From Paracidovorax cattleyae (GTDB lineage: Bacteria > Pseudomonadota > Gammaproteobacteria > Burkholderiales > Burkholderiaceae_C), in assembly GCF_900104515.1 (NCBI RefSeq), contig NZ_FNJL01000014.1:62001-126000 (forward strand): DNA of 64,000 nucleotides. The letters run 5' to 3'. Position numbers and translations under genes: made by a program. The notes beneath the pieces were generated by a model. The model saw only the letters and a list, made by a program, of their open reading frames with translations. It ran no database searches and was not told the DNA's origin. Positions 1-8,888 of this stretch are shown here, piece after piece (positions within the stretch are counted from its first letter, which is position 1; every line of letters begins with the position of its first letter).

Positions 1-1
1 G

Positions 2-433
2 ATCCGCCAGATGCTGGACGAAGGCAGCCTTTTCATCCACCGGGGCTACCGGTCCATGACCCGGCAACGCGAAGGCTTCTCCGCGCAGCTTCCCACGACC
101 AGCCTGCCCCTGGACTACGTCATCGACGCGACCGGGGTGTCCGGCAACATCGGCCACATCGACGATCCACTCGTCGCGCGCCTCATCGACAACGGCCTTC
201 TGGCCCAGCACCCTGCCGGCGGCATCCGGATGGAGCCGGACTCCCTGCGGGTCGCGGGCGAACCGGGACTGTTCGCCATCGGCCCCCTGACCCAGGGCAC
301 CCGGTTCTACGTCTCCGCCGTCGAGAGGCTCAAGGTGCATGCAAGCGCACTGACCAACGCGATGGTGCAGTCCATGCACGCGGCACCTTCGCAGGGCCGC
401 CATGCTCTCCGCTCCACCCCTTCGTCCTGCTGA
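2..433 (+). CDS. FAD/NAD(P)-binding protein, C-terminal part
   Basis: The reading frame is open at the left window edge, so the true start lies outside. The visible 143 residues contain a Rossmann-type segment (YVIDATG near residue 40) and the ending IGPLTQGTRFYVSAVERL. That ending resembles the C-terminus of the FAD-NAD(P)-binding family PF13454 (HpnW/YdhS-like), where a GPL..GT motif closes the FAD site. The last 20 residues are low complexity. It ends 9 bp before the TSUP transporter gene, so the two may be co-transcribed. The substrate is not recognisable. It is a partial gene; the family call rests on the tail alone. Confidence 0.55.
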   Translation: MRQMLDEGSLFIHRGYRSMTRQREGFSAQLPTTSLPLDYVIDATGVSGNIGHIDDPLVARLIDNGLLAQHPAGGIRMEPDSLRVAGEPGLFAIGPLTQGTRFYVSAVERLKVHASALTNAMVQSMHAAPSQGRHALRSTPSSC

Positions 434-442
434 ATCTCCACC

Positions 443-1180
443 ATGGATACCACCACCGCCATCGTTGTTCTCGGCGCCGTCGCCGGCGGATTCGTGCAGG
501 GCCTGTCCGGCTTCGCCTTCGGCCTGACCGCCATGTCCTTCTGGGCCTGGGCGGTCGATCCCCGCCTGGCAGCCTCGCTGGCCGTGTTCGGTGCACTCAC
601 GGGGCAGGTCATCGCGGCATTTTCCGTCCGGCGGGGTGCACACCTGTCCTCCCTCTGGCCCTTCGTGGCGGGCGGAATGGCGGGCATTCCCCTCGGCGTC
701 GCCGTGCTGCCCTACCTGGATGTCCGCCTCTTCAAGCTGGTACTGGGCACGCTGCTGGTGCTGTGGTGCCCGGCCATGCTGTGGGCCAGGGACCTTCCGG
801 CCGTCACCTGGGGAGGCCGCCTCGCGGACGGGCTGGTCGGCACGCTCGGCGGCGTGCTGGGCGGCATCGGCGGGTTCACGGGCACGGCGCCCACGCTCTG
901 GTGCACGCTCAAGCGCTGGGACAAGGATCGGCAACGCGCCGTGATCCAGAACTTCAACCTGTCCACCCTGGCCGTCACGATGGGCATCTACGTGTTCAGC
1001 GGCGTCGTCACCCGCGACGCCCTGCCGCTCTTCGCGCTCGTGGCCCCGGCCATGCTGGTGCCGACCCTGCTCGGCTCACGGGTCTATACCGGAATCTCGG
1101 ACGCCACTTTCCGCAAGGTGGTCCTGAGCCTCCTGACCCTGTCCGGCATCGCCCTGGTCGCTTCGGGCCTCCGGGGCTGA
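443..1180 (+). CDS. TSUP-family (TauE/SafE-like) membrane transporter
   Basis: This 245-residue protein is almost wholly hydrophobic, with about seven to eight predicted membrane segments. It has the two-repeat layout of the sulfite exporter TauE/SafE family (PF01925): an N-terminal GGFVQGLSGFAFGL segment, and a second glycine-rich repeat (GTLGGVLGGIGGFTGTAP) in the middle. Members export small sulfur- or carbon-containing anions across the inner membrane, but this sequence does not reveal the substrate. The ATG follows the preceding stop by 9 bp. Length is typical for the family. Confidence 0.8.
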   Translation: MDTTTAIVVLGAVAGGFVQGLSGFAFGLTAMSFWAWAVDPRLAASLAVFGALTGQVIAAFSVRRGAHLSSLWPFVAGGMAGIPLGVAVLPYLDVRLFKLVLGTLLVLWCPAMLWARDLPAVTWGGRLADGLVGTLGGVLGGIGGFTGTAPTLWCTLKRWDKDRQRAVIQNFNLSTLAVTMGIYVFSGVVTRDALPLFALVAPAMLVPTLLGSRVYTGISDATFRKVVLSLLTLSGIALVASGLRG

Positions 1181-1317
1181 GCGTTCGGCCTGCTCGACGG
1201 AAGCGCTTCCCATGGTCCGCATCGCTCTGGGAAGACGGAGACACAGGTGCCGCTCCTACGGCCAGGCGGAAGCGCAAAAAGACAATCGGTTTTCCAACAC
1301 CCGACGAGGAAAACGCC

Positions 1318-1815
1318 ATGCCCACGACGACAAACCAGCGCACCCCCGCCGATGCCTGCAGCCTCCTGGACGCAGACCATCGCAAGGTGAAGAAGATGTT
1401 CAAGGAGTATGAAGAACTGGCCGGCTCCAAGTCCAAGACGTCCATCGCCAAGAAGCGCGACCTGGCACAGCAGATCTGCCTGGAGCTGACCGTGCATGCG
1501 CAGATCGAGGAGGAAATCTTCTATCCGGCCCTGCGGGAAGCGCTTCGCGAAACCGACCTGCTGGACGAAGCCGAGGTCGAGCACGCCAGCGCCAAGGACC
1601 TGATCGCCCAGATCCAGACCGGCGATGCCATGGACGACAAGTTCGATGCCAAGGTGACCGTGCTGGGCGAATACATCGACCACCACGTCAAGGAAGAGCG
1701 CAATGAAATCTTCGTCAAGGCCCGCGCGGCCCGCAAGCTCGACCTGGTAGCCATGCGCGACACGCTGCAGGCCCGCAAGGAGGAACTGATGGAGGAGATG
1801 CAGGCCATGGCCTGA
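1318..1815 (+). CDS. Hemerythrin HHE-domain protein
   Basis: A 165-residue, mostly helical protein with the iron-ligand pattern of hemerythrin-like HHE domains: DADHRKVKKMFKEYEEL near residue 20, HAQIEEEIFYPAL near 62, and DHHVKEERNEIF near 122, giving the expected His/Glu series. Such cytoplasmic proteins bind O2, NO or iron and often serve in stress responses. The ATG is preceded by GACGAGGAAAACGCC, a good ribosome binding site. An in-frame opening far upstream is only read-through of the transporter gene in another frame. A strong terminator follows 26 bp after the stop. Confidence 0.85.
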   Translation: MPTTTNQRTPADACSLLDADHRKVKKMFKEYEELAGSKSKTSIAKKRDLAQQICLELTVHAQIEEEIFYPALREALRETDLLDEAEVEHASAKDLIAQIQTGDAMDDKFDAKVTVLGEYIDHHVKEERNEIFVKARAARKLDLVAMRDTLQARKEELMEEMQAMA

Positions 1816-1840
1816 CGCGCCGCCCGCCCTGGAGCGCACC

Positions 1841-1884
1841 GAATCGCCCGCCACCGGATAACCGGTGGCGGGCGATTCGCTTTT
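1841..1884 (+). terminator. Rho-independent terminator after hemerythrin gene
   Basis: A perfect 17-bp inverted repeat (arms 1841-1857 and 1862-1878, loop ATAA) is followed by GCTTTTC. It lies just after the hemerythrin stop codon and fits an intrinsic terminator. Confidence 0.85.
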
Positions 1885-1995
1885 CGGCACCGGGGGGCTG
1901 TGCCGATCCCGTCCGGGGAAGATCCGGCCAAAGAAAGGCTCTCTTCCTACAGAAATGCCTGCGGGACCCTATGCGCCGATGCCCCAGGCGATGGC

Positions 1996-2757
1996 GAGGA
2001 GAGCAGGATCTACCAGGAACTGCGCACCCAGGTGGCGGATTACAGCACCTGAGCCACGTGGTGGTGGCCTCCGGACGCGACGAGCTGGCGCAGATGCTGC
2101 AGGCCCTGGAGGACACGCGCGAGCACCCTGCGCACGACCGTGGGCAACGTGCACCACAACGCGGAAGCCGTGGCCACGGCCAGCGCGGAAATCTCCCAGG
2201 GCAACCAGGATCTGAGCGGCCGCACCGCAAGCCAGGCGAGCGCGCTGGAGCACACCGCCGCCTCCATGGCACAACTGGGATCGACCGTGCCACAGAACGC
2301 CGACAGCGCGCGCCAGGCGAACCAACTGGCCAAGAACGCGGCCGCCGTCGCGATGCAGGGCGGGCAGGTGGTCAGCCAGGTAGTGGAGACGATGCGCGGC
2401 ATCAACGAGTCGTCACGGCAGATCTCCGACATCATCCAGGTAATCGAGAGCATCGCCTTGCAGACCAACATCCTGGTGCTGAACGCCGCCGTGGAAGCCG
2501 CGCGTGCCGGCGAGCAGGGGCGCGGATTCGCGGTGGTGGCCAGCGTGGAGCGTGTGACCGCCGGCAACGCTCTGGTGGAGCAGGCATCGGGAGTGGACCA
2601 GGTGGGCGAGGCGGTCACGCAGATGGACCAGGCAACGCAGCAGAACGCCGCACTCGTCGAGGCAATGGCTGCGGCGGCCGGCAGCCTGAAGAAGCAGGCC
2701 GAGGATCTCGTGCGGGGCGTGGCGACGTTCAACCTGGGCGGCGGCCGCGTCTCCCAC
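1996..2757 (+). pseudogene. Decayed methyl-accepting chemotaxis protein
   Basis: Pieces of a chemoreceptor appear in more than one frame. About 2079-2130 gives the HAMP-end motif [15 protein letters not shown]. From 2140 the frame shifts to [21 protein letters not shown] and the signalling domain up to GRGFAVVAS. There the usual EVRSLAQRSAEAAKEIK stretch is missing and the text resumes at [18 protein letters not shown] second missing block precedes [19 protein letters not shown]. The frame then runs on past the normal end (VATFNL) without a nearby stop. So there is one frameshift, two clean internal deletions, a lost N-terminal sensor and a lost stop: a non-functional receptor. Only a sequencing artefact could explain the frameshift otherwise, and it would not explain the deletions. 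Confidence 0.8.
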
Positions 2758-2899
2758 ACTGCAGTGGGTTCTCCTGCCCGGCAGTTGCCCTCACGGCATG
2801 AAACCCCACGCCGGCGCTGTCGATGTGCGCTATGGCCGCGGTATGGGACTCGGTGGGCTGGCCGCTGTGAACACGCGACCCCTGCCGCCATGGAAAGCA

Positions 2900-4483
2900 T
2901 CAAGCCGGCGGATGCGTCGCGCCGGACTGCCAGGCCTTGTGGCCGGGTGACTCGTGCGCTGCGCCTGCCTGCGCGCAGACCGGCGCAGGCGGCAGGCCCC
3001 CCACCTCGGCCGGGGTCGCCACCACCGGCTCGGCCGGTGCGAGCATGCGTGCCTGGCGCCAGCGGCCCCAGCGGTAGTAGGCCATCGACATCAGCATGGC
3101 GCACAGCGCGCTCGCCGGAAAGCTCCACCAGATCGCATCGGTGCCCAGCCAGGACTGCAGGCCGTAGGCGATCGGCAGGCGGATGCCCCAGAGCGCCAGG
3201 CACAGGATGATGAGCGGCGGCACCACCGCGCCGGTGGAGCGCACCACACCCGAGAGCACGAAGGTCACGCCGAAGAAGAGGAACGAGCCCACGGCGATGT
3301 GGTTCAGGTGGCGCGCCGCCTCCAGAGACGCGCTGCCGGCGGGCAAAAAAAGCGACAGCGTCGCGCGGTCCAGCAGCACCAGCGGCATGATGATCGTGCC
3401 GGTCAACAAGAAGTTGAACAGCGTGCCGCTGCGGGCCACGCCGTCCACCCGCTCCCAGCGGCCGGCGCCCACGTTCTGCGCCGCCATGGACGAGCAGGCC
3501 GCCCCGATGGCCATGGCCGGCATCTGCACGTAGGTCCAGAGCTGCAGCGCGGCGCCGTAGGCCGACGCGGTGACCACGCCCTGCGCGTTGACCAGACCCA
3601 TCAGCATCAGCATGGCGGTGGAGATCATCACCATCTGCGCGCCCATCGGCAGGCCCTTGACGACCAGCGCGCGCAGGATGGTGCCGTCGGGCACGAAGAG
3701 CCGCCAGTCGGCACCCCCGATCCAGAGCGGGTGCCGGCGCCAGCGCAGCCAGGCCAGCAGCGCGGCGAAGCTGGTCGCGTTGGCCACCAGCGTGGCCATG
3801 GCCGAGCCGGCAATGCCCATGCGAGGCACTGGCCCCCAGCCGAAGATGAGCAGCGGGTTCAGCGCCGTGTCCAGCACCACCACCAGCAGCAGGAAGAGGA
3901 ATGGCGTGCGCGTATCGCCCGCACCGCGCAGCACGGCCGAGATGAAGGCGAACAGGTAGAGCAGCGGGATCGCCAGGAACAGGGTGCGCAGATAGGTTTC
4001 GGCCAGCGGCAGGGCAGCGGCGGGTGTCCCCATCCAGCCCAGGATCTCGCGCGAAAGCGGCGGGCCGGCCGCGGCGATCAATGCGGCCGTGCCGCCGAAG
4101 AAGGTGGCACTGGTGCCGATCACGCGGCGCGCCTGCTGCGGGTTGCGCGCCCCCATGGCCTGCGCCACCAGGATGGTGGCCGCCATGCCCACGCCGAACA
4201 CCGCGCCGATCAGCAGGAACAGGATGTTGTTGGCATTGGCGGTGGCAGTGAGCGCGGCCTCTCCCAGGTAACGGCCCACCCACACCGCATTGACCGAGCC
4301 GTTGAGCGACTGCAGCACATTGCCTGCCAGGATGGGCAGCGCGAAGACCAGCAGGGTGCGGCCGATGGGGCCTTGCGTCAGGTCGCGGGTCGGGGCGCGG
4401 GTGGACGTGGAAGAAGGATTTGCAGGCGGACTGGAAGGCAGGCTCGAAGGAGCGCTGGAGAGGTAGGGCGGCGAGGCGGGCAT
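2900..4483 (-). CDS. MATE-family efflux transporter
   Basis: 527 residues with about twelve membrane segments in two homologous halves, typical of MatE (PF01554) Na+- or H+-driven multidrug antiporters. Recognisable motifs are [20 protein letters not shown] at the start of the first half and [10 protein letters not shown] at the start of the second, plus [10 protein letters not shown] chose the ATG at 4483 because the open frame upstream codes for unconvincing Arg/Ser-rich sequence and crosses into a degraded region. About 45 residues before the first helix form a Ser/Pro-rich tail. The C-terminal 50 residues are also extra to the family core. It runs towards the chemoreceptor remnant. Confidence 0.85.
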   Translation of the reverse strand: MPASPPYLSSAPSSLPSSPPANPSSTSTRAPTRDLTQGPIGRTLLVFALPILAGNVLQSLNGSVNAVWVGRYLGEAALTATANANNILFLLIGAVFGVGMAATILVAQAMGARNPQQARRVIGTSATFFGGTAALIAAAGPPLSREILGWMGTPAAALPLAETYLRTLFLAIPLLYLFAFISAVLRGAGDTRTPFLFLLLVVVLDTALNPLLIFGWGPVPRMGIAGSAMATLVANATSFAALLAWLRWRRHPLWIGGADWRLFVPDGTILRALVVKGLPMGAQMVMISTAMLMLMGLVNAQGVVTASAYGAALQLWTYVQMPAMAIGAACSSMAAQNVGAGRWERVDGVARSGTLFNFLLTGTIIMPLVLLDRATLSLFLPAGSASLEAARHLNHIAVGSFLFFGVTFVLSGVVRSTGAVVPPLIILCLALWGIRLPIAYGLQSWLGTDAIWWSFPASALCAMLMSMAYYRWGRWRQARMLAPAEPVVATPAEVGGLPPAPVCAQAGAAHESPGHKAWQSGATHPPA

Positions 4484-4711
4484 GCGGTATGGTGCCCACG
4501 CATTGCATGCCGGGCTGTCGGCCGACGCCGAAAGTCTGCGGCTGCGAAGGTGGATCCTGCCGCAGCCTGGCGACTCGCCGCCCTGTTCCCGCATTCGCGA
4601 CGCTGGCCCATGCAGCAGGTGGTAAAAGCGTCGTTCCGCCCGGAGGCTCAGCAGTGCGCCGACGCACAACCTTTCAGGAGTTCGGGGTCTGCATCCAGAG
4701 CTCTTTTGCGC

Positions 4712-4965
4712 TCAAGAATGCAGTGGCGGCATCCCGTCGTGCAACATCGTGACGCCCAGTTCGTACACGCCGTCCCACACGATCTGCACGCCCAGGCACA
4801 GCAGGATGAAAGCCGATGCGGCGCGCCAGCAGCGCGCGCGTGGTCGGTGATGCCCCTTCGGTCAGGCCGAGGAAGACGGGCGCCGTGGCGGCCGGGTTCA
4901 GGATCGGCAGCAGCGCGGCAGCTTGGCCGTCCAGCGCTTGATCGCTCTTCCATCAACATACTCAC
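4712..4965 (-). pseudogene. marC-family membrane protein remnant
   Basis: Read on the minus strand, one frame gives LPILNPAATAPVFLGLTEGA and then TTRALLARRIG, the N-terminal signature of the MarC/UPF0056 inner-membrane family. Immediately after this the frame changes and reads FILLCLGVQIVWDGVYELG and a stop, which is the MarC C-terminus. The central roughly 100 residues of the membrane protein are absent and the two ends are fused out of frame. The start is also unclear. This is a deletion scar of a formerly complete gene, not an expressed short protein. Confidence 0.75.
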
Positions 4966-5002
4966 GATGTCTTCCTTTCAAACATAACACCTGAGCAGGG
5001 TT

Positions 5003-5122
5003 TCACGCGGTCAATACGAACTCGCCCAGCGGGTGCTGATCTTCCGGCGCTCCGGACGGGGCCGGGGAGTTGGTGAGGTCGAAGCGGTGTCGTACCGCAC
5101 CAAGGCTCAGCCGCAATAGCAT
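5003..5122 (-). pseudogene. Possible gene-end remnant, unrecognised
   Basis: A 39-codon frame ends with RHRFDLTNSPAPSGAPEDQ and a normal-looking tail before TGA. It reads like the last exposed residues of a larger protein whose body is missing, beside the marC scar. I do not recognise the family and there is no ribosome binding site before its ATG. It may be chance. Confidence 0.2.
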
Positions 5123-5237
5123 TGCCGAACACGGACAAACTCAGCGAGAAAACTACAAGACTCACCGGAAATCGGCAGAAATCGCACTCCGACTTCGCAG
5201 ACATCCCCAGTCCTACGCGGGGAAAGGAACTTCGGCC

Positions 5238-5264
5238 TTAGCACTCCATCCAAGAGACTGCTAA
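5238..5264 (+). promoter_or_regulatory. CIRCE-like operator upstream of rpoH
   Basis: TTAGCACTC (5238-5246), nine bases, then GACTGCTAA (5256-5264). The HrcA operator CIRCE is TTAGCACTC-N9-GAGTGCTAA, so the left arm is perfect and the right arm has one mismatch. It ends 30 bp before the preferred rpoH start, where HrcA would block transcription. Confidence 0.75.
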
Positions 5265-5294
5265 AGTGAAAGCATGGAAGAAAGGATTTCTGGA

Positions 5295-6236
5295 ATGACG
5301 ACTCAGTCTGGAACCGCCGCCACCGCGCTTGCTCCTGCCAACGCCTGGGCGCTGATCCCCCCGCTGGGCAACCTGGATGCGTACATCTCGGCTGTGAACC
5401 GGCTGCCCATGCTGACGGCCGAGGAGGAGCGCACCTATGCCCGCCGGCTGAAGGAGCACAACGACGTGGAAGCCGCGGGCCGGATGGTGATGTCGCACCT
5501 GCGGCTGGTCGTCTCTATCGCCCGGCAATACCTGGGCTATGGCCTGCCCCATGGCGACCTGATCCAGGAAGGCAACGTGGGCCTGATGAAGGCCGTGAAG
5601 CGCTTCGATCCGGACCAGAACGTGCGCTTGGTGAGCTACGCCATGCACTGGATCAAGGCCGAGATCCACGAGTACATCCTGAAGAACTGGCGCATGGTGA
5701 AGGTGGCCACCACCAAGAGCCAGCGCAAGCTGTTCTTCAACCTGCGTTCGATGAAGCAGGGCTTCAAGGCCGACTCCGCCGCCGGCAGCACGGGCACGCA
5801 CCGCGAGACGCTTTCCGAGCAGGAGATCGATGTCGTGGCCCAGCAGCTCAACGTCAAGCGCGAGGAAGTGATCGAGATGGAAACGCGCCTCTCGGGAGGC
5901 GACGTGATGCTGGATCCAGCCCCTTCGGAGGATGGTGAACAGGCCTACGGGCCCATCGCCTACCTGGCCGACGGCACGCATGAGCCGACCGCCATGATCG
6001 AATCGCGCCAGCGGGACGTTCTGGCCACTGACGGCATCGCGAATGCCCTGGCCACGCTGGACGACCGCAGCCGCCGCATCGTCGAGGAGCGCTGGCTCAA
6101 GGTCAACGACGACGGGTCGGGCGGCATGACGCTGCACGATCTGGCCGCGGTGTATGGCGTGAGCGCCGAGCGCATCCGGCAGATCGAAGTCGCCGCGATG
6201 AAGAAGATGAAGAAGGCATTGGCGGAATACGCCTGA
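5295..6236 (+). CDS. rpoH: RNA polymerase heat-shock sigma factor RpoH (sigma-32)
   Basis: 313 residues with sigma-70 family region 2 (MVMSHLRLVVSIARQYLGYG, then GDLIQEGNVGLMKAVKRFDP) and the RpoH box in the middle (QRKLFFNLRSMKQG). Region 4 ends in a helix-turn-helix (LHDLAAVYGVSAERIRQIE). It directs RNA polymerase to heat-shock promoters. An ATG at 5274 is also possible (seven residues longer), but the ATG at 5295 has AAAGGA at ideal spacing and leaves room for transcription start after the CIRCE element. A terminator follows at 6291. The operator implies dual control of the heat-shock response by HrcA and sigma-32. Confidence 0.95.
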   Translation: MTTQSGTAATALAPANAWALIPPLGNLDAYISAVNRLPMLTAEEERTYARRLKEHNDVEAAGRMVMSHLRLVVSIARQYLGYGLPHGDLIQEGNVGLMKAVKRFDPDQNVRLVSYAMHWIKAEIHEYILKNWRMVKVATTKSQRKLFFNLRSMKQGFKADSAAGSTGTHRETLSEQEIDVVAQQLNVKREEVIEMETRLSGGDVMLDPAPSEDGEQAYGPIAYLADGTHEPTAMIESRQRDVLATDGIANALATLDDRSRRIVEERWLKVNDDGSGGMTLHDLAAVYGVSAERIRQIEVAAMKKMKKALAEYA

Positions 6237-6290
6237 CACCACCGGGCACCGTTTCGCACCACGGAATCTCCGTGGCAACAGCGATAATCG

Positions 6291-6327
6291 GGCGCGCCAC
6301 CTGAACGGGTGGCGCGCCCTTTTTTTC
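6291..6327 (+). terminator. Rho-independent terminator after rpoH
   Basis: An 11-bp perfect stem (GGCGCGCCACC at 6291-6301 with GGTGGCGCGCC at 6308-6318) is followed by C and a run of seven T. Confidence 0.9.
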
Positions 6328-6344
6328 ATCTGCCCCACATTCCC

Positions 6345-7370
6345 ATGCCACGCCAAGACACGTCCCTCGCCCCCCTGACCCGCCGCCGCATCCTGGCCTC
6401 CGGAGCCGCCCTGCTGGGCAGTGGATGGGCAGTGGCCGCACAGCCGGTGGCCCAGGGCGCCACCTGGCCTTCCAGGCCATTGCGCCTCATCGTGGGATTT
6501 CCCCCGGGTTCCTCGCCCGACCTGACGGCGCGCACCTTCGCGGATCCGCTGGCCCATGCCCTGGGCCAGCCGGTGGTGGTCGAGAACAAGGTCGGCGCCA
6601 GCGGCAACATCGGCGCCGACGCGGTGGCCAAGGCAACGGACGGCCACACCATCGGGCTGTTCATCAACGTCAATCTCACGATCGCCAAACTGATCAATCC
6701 GGCGCTGCCCTTCGATCCGCACCGGGATCTTGCGCCGCTGAGTCTCGTGGGCATCTCGCCCCTTGTGCTCACCGCGCCGGCTTCGCAGGCGGGCGTGCCG
6801 GCGCATGCGGATGCACGGTCCTTCCTGGCTGCTGCACGGCAGGCGGGCGACCGCTGGAGCTACGGCACGCCGGGGATAGGCACCGTCGGGCACCTGGGTA
6901 CCGAACTGCTCAAGGCCCGCACGGGCATCGCGCCGGTGCATGTCCCCTACCCCGGCTATCCGCAGGTAGCCATGGGCATGCTGGGAGGGCAGCTGCAGAT
7001 GGCCTTGCTGCCGCCGGCACTGGCGCTGGCCCAGCAACGCAGCGGCAAGCTGCAGCTGCTGGGGGTGACCTCGGCCGGCCGCAGTTCGTTGGTGCCGGGG
7101 GTCCCGAGCCTTGCCGAGGCCGGCGTGAAGGATTTCCAGCTGGAGATCTGGAACGCCTTCGCCGCACCCGCGGCCATGCCGGCCGCCCACCGGGCCCGCC
7201 TTTCCGCGGCGATCGCCGAGATCGCCCGGGCTCCGGAAGTGCGCGATGCGCTGTTCCAGCAGGGCTGGCAGGTGGCGGGCACTTCCGCCGAGGGCCTGGC
7301 CCGGCGCATCGATGCGGATACATCCCAGATGGAGCAGGTGATCCGCGCACAGAACATCCGGGTGGAGTGA
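6345..7370 (+). CDS. Bug-family tripartite tricarboxylate transporter receptor
   Basis: 341 residues. The N-terminus TRRRILASGAALLGSGWAVAA is a twin-arginine-like signal peptide. The mature part has the Bug (TctC) signatures RPLRLIVGFPPGSSPDLTAR and GQPVVVENKVGASGNIGADA, which form the ligand loops of these periplasmic binding proteins. The ligand cannot be read from sequence and no TctA/TctB genes lie nearby, an orphan state that is common in Burkholderiales. I took the ATG at 6345. An earlier in-frame ATG at 6309 lies inside the rpoH terminator and would bury the signal peptide. Confidence 0.88.
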   Translation: MPRQDTSLAPLTRRRILASGAALLGSGWAVAAQPVAQGATWPSRPLRLIVGFPPGSSPDLTARTFADPLAHALGQPVVVENKVGASGNIGADAVAKATDGHTIGLFINVNLTIAKLINPALPFDPHRDLAPLSLVGISPLVLTAPASQAGVPAHADARSFLAAARQAGDRWSYGTPGIGTVGHLGTELLKARTGIAPVHVPYPGYPQVAMGMLGGQLQMALLPPALALAQQRSGKLQLLGVTSAGRSSLVPGVPSLAEAGVKDFQLEIWNAFAAPAAMPAAHRARLSAAIAEIARAPEVRDALFQQGWQVAGTSAEGLARRIDADTSQMEQVIRAQNIRVE

Positions 7371-7410
7371 CCGGCGGCGGGCCGCCGCTCCCGCGGGCGC
7401 AGCGCGGCCA

Positions 7411-7424
7411 TTGATGTAGATCAT
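7411..7424 (+). promoter_or_regulatory. FNR-like box
   Basis: TTGAT-GTAG-ATCAT matches the FNR/ANR consensus TTGAT-N4-ATCAA at nine of ten positions. It lies about 64 bp upstream of the small Rossmann-fold gene and close to a gene for an Fnr-type regulator, which raises its credibility. Confidence 0.55.
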
Positions 7425-7487
7425 GCCCGCCAGGGCATCGCGCCCGCAGACTCCGGTCATCGTTCCAATTTCCGGGAGTTTCCTGCC

Positions 7488-7868
7488 ATGCCAACATTCC
7501 GCATCATCGTCATCGGTGCAGGCCAGACGGGCACGCCGCTGCTGCGCCAGTTACTGTCCGCACCCTTCGTCCAGGTACTGGGCGTGGCGGACCTCGATCT
7601 GTCGCTGCCCGGCATCGCGCTGGCGCGCAGCCATGGCGTGCCCGTGCACCAGGATTACATGGACATCCTGCAGCAGCATGGCGCCACGGCGGACATCGTG
7701 ATCGACGTCACCGGCCAGGCACCGGTGCGGGAGGCCCTGCGCAAGCACATGGTGGACTCGGGCAACCAGAAGACCGTGATCCTGCACGAGCGGATCGCGC
7801 TGCTCATGATGTCGCTTTCCGCCGGCGCCCTCGTTCCGAGCCGCCACGGCGACGTGGCCTACGCCTGA
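7488..7868 (+). CDS. Small Rossmann-fold NAD(P)-binding protein
   Basis: 126 residues. The N-terminus FRIIVIGAGQTGTPLLRQLL is a classical dinucleotide-binding beta-alpha-beta with a GxGxxG motif, followed by an acidic strand end (GVADLDLSLPG) and a conserved-looking DIVIDVTGQAP. It resembles only the N-terminal cofactor-binding half of dehydrogenases such as homoserine or acetaldehyde dehydrogenase; no catalytic domain follows. The FNR-like box upstream and the Fnr-type gene 106 bp downstream suggest an oxygen- or redox-linked role. Its function is unknown. It could be a regulatory NAD sensor or a dehydrogenase fragment. Confidence 0.65.
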   Translation: MPTFRIIVIGAGQTGTPLLRQLLSAPFVQVLGVADLDLSLPGIALARSHGVPVHQDYMDILQQHGATADIVIDVTGQAPVREALRKHMVDSGNQKTVILHERIALLMMSLSAGALVPSRHGDVAYA

Positions 7869-7974
7869 GCCCGCCCGTCACCGGTTCACGGCGGGGCATG
7901 AGGCCCGCGGCGGGGCGCCCGCCAAGACCGCGCAGCCGGGTACTCCTGCCCTACTCCTCCCGAATGGCCTTCCC

Positions 7975-8805
7975 ATGCCCCTCTCCGAACCGGACCGCAA
8001 GACCTGTCATGAATGCTCCAGCCGGCGTCTGTGCCTGATCGGCCGCCAGGGCGATGCCACGCGGGCGCCCTGGCCGGCGCTGGTGCAGGAGCACCGGTTC
8101 CGCAAGGGGGATGTGCTCCAGAACCAGGGGGAGACGGCCGAATCCATCTCGGTGCTCAAGGTAGGTACCGCGCTGCTGCAGCGCACAGGGCCGGACGCGG
8201 TGGCGCGCCCCGTGGCCATGGCGGGCTGCGGGCAGGCCCTGGGCACGGGCGCGGTGCTGGGCACCCCCGAACGGCTGACCTGGGTCGCCGTCCAGGAAGG
8301 GCGGCTGTGCCGGATACCGGCAGCGGCGCTGGTGCACTCCGGCGGGCTGGATTCGGAATTCCTGCAGGCGCTGCTGCAGGAGGAGGCGCAGGCGCAGGAA
8401 CGGCTGGCGGACTGGTCCGGCCTGCTGCATCTGCGCGGCGTTCCCGCCCAATTGGCCAGCGCGCTGCTGCAACTCTCCCAGCTGCAGCGCAGCACGCTGG
8501 TGCGGCTGCCCACCCACACGGTATTGGCGTCCCTGCTGGCCACCACGCGGGAAACCATCGCGCGCTCCCTGACGCAGCTGGCACAGCAGGGCGCCGTCAT
8601 ACGCCACGACCGCTGGCATTGCGCCATCGTGCGGGCGCCGCTGGTCGCGCTGCTGGCGAACCAGGCAGTGCGCGCCGAGGCCCAGCCGCCCTCTCTGGTT
8701 CGCCGCCCTGCCCCCGCACGCGATGGCGGCAGGCCCGCCGCATGGCGCGCCGCCCGGGCCGCACCGGCCGCGCGCGCGCCCGCCGTTCAGGCCCTGGGTG
8801 TGTGA
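7975..8805 (+). CDS. Crp/Fnr-family regulator with Fnr-type cysteines
   Basis: 276 residues: a cyclic-nucleotide-like sensor domain (about 35-125), a dimer helix and a winged helix-turn-helix (about 165-230). Cysteines C11, C14 and C20 have the exact C-X2-C-X5-C spacing of E. coli FNR, and C112 in GRLCRIP aligns with FNR C122, so a [4Fe-4S] oxygen-sensing cluster is plausible. The recognition helix reads TRETIARSL. R-E-T-x-x-R is the CRP pattern, whereas FNR has V-E-T-I-S-R. Specificity for TTGAT boxes is therefore not guaranteed. The last 40 residues are a Pro/Ala/Arg-rich tail absent from FNR. Confidence 0.82.
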   Translation: MPLSEPDRKTCHECSSRRLCLIGRQGDATRAPWPALVQEHRFRKGDVLQNQGETAESISVLKVGTALLQRTGPDAVARPVAMAGCGQALGTGAVLGTPERLTWVAVQEGRLCRIPAAALVHSGGLDSEFLQALLQEEAQAQERLADWSGLLHLRGVPAQLASALLQLSQLQRSTLVRLPTHTVLASLLATTRETIARSLTQLAQQGAVIRHDRWHCAIVRAPLVALLANQAVRAEAQPPSLVRRPAPARDGGRPAAWRAARAAPAARAPAVQALGV

Positions 8806-8888
8806 CGCTGTCCCGCAGCCCCGCGCGGGTGCCGGGGCAAGGGCCTGGACTCCGCACCATGGCATGTGCCACGGCCGACCTTTCATGC

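Noticed and set aside
2040-4667. Minus-strand frame of 875 codons overlapping the MATE gene
   Set aside because: It runs in another frame to the MATE protein and shows only Arg/Pro/Gly-rich sequence, with an antisense copy of the chemoreceptor remnant at its end.
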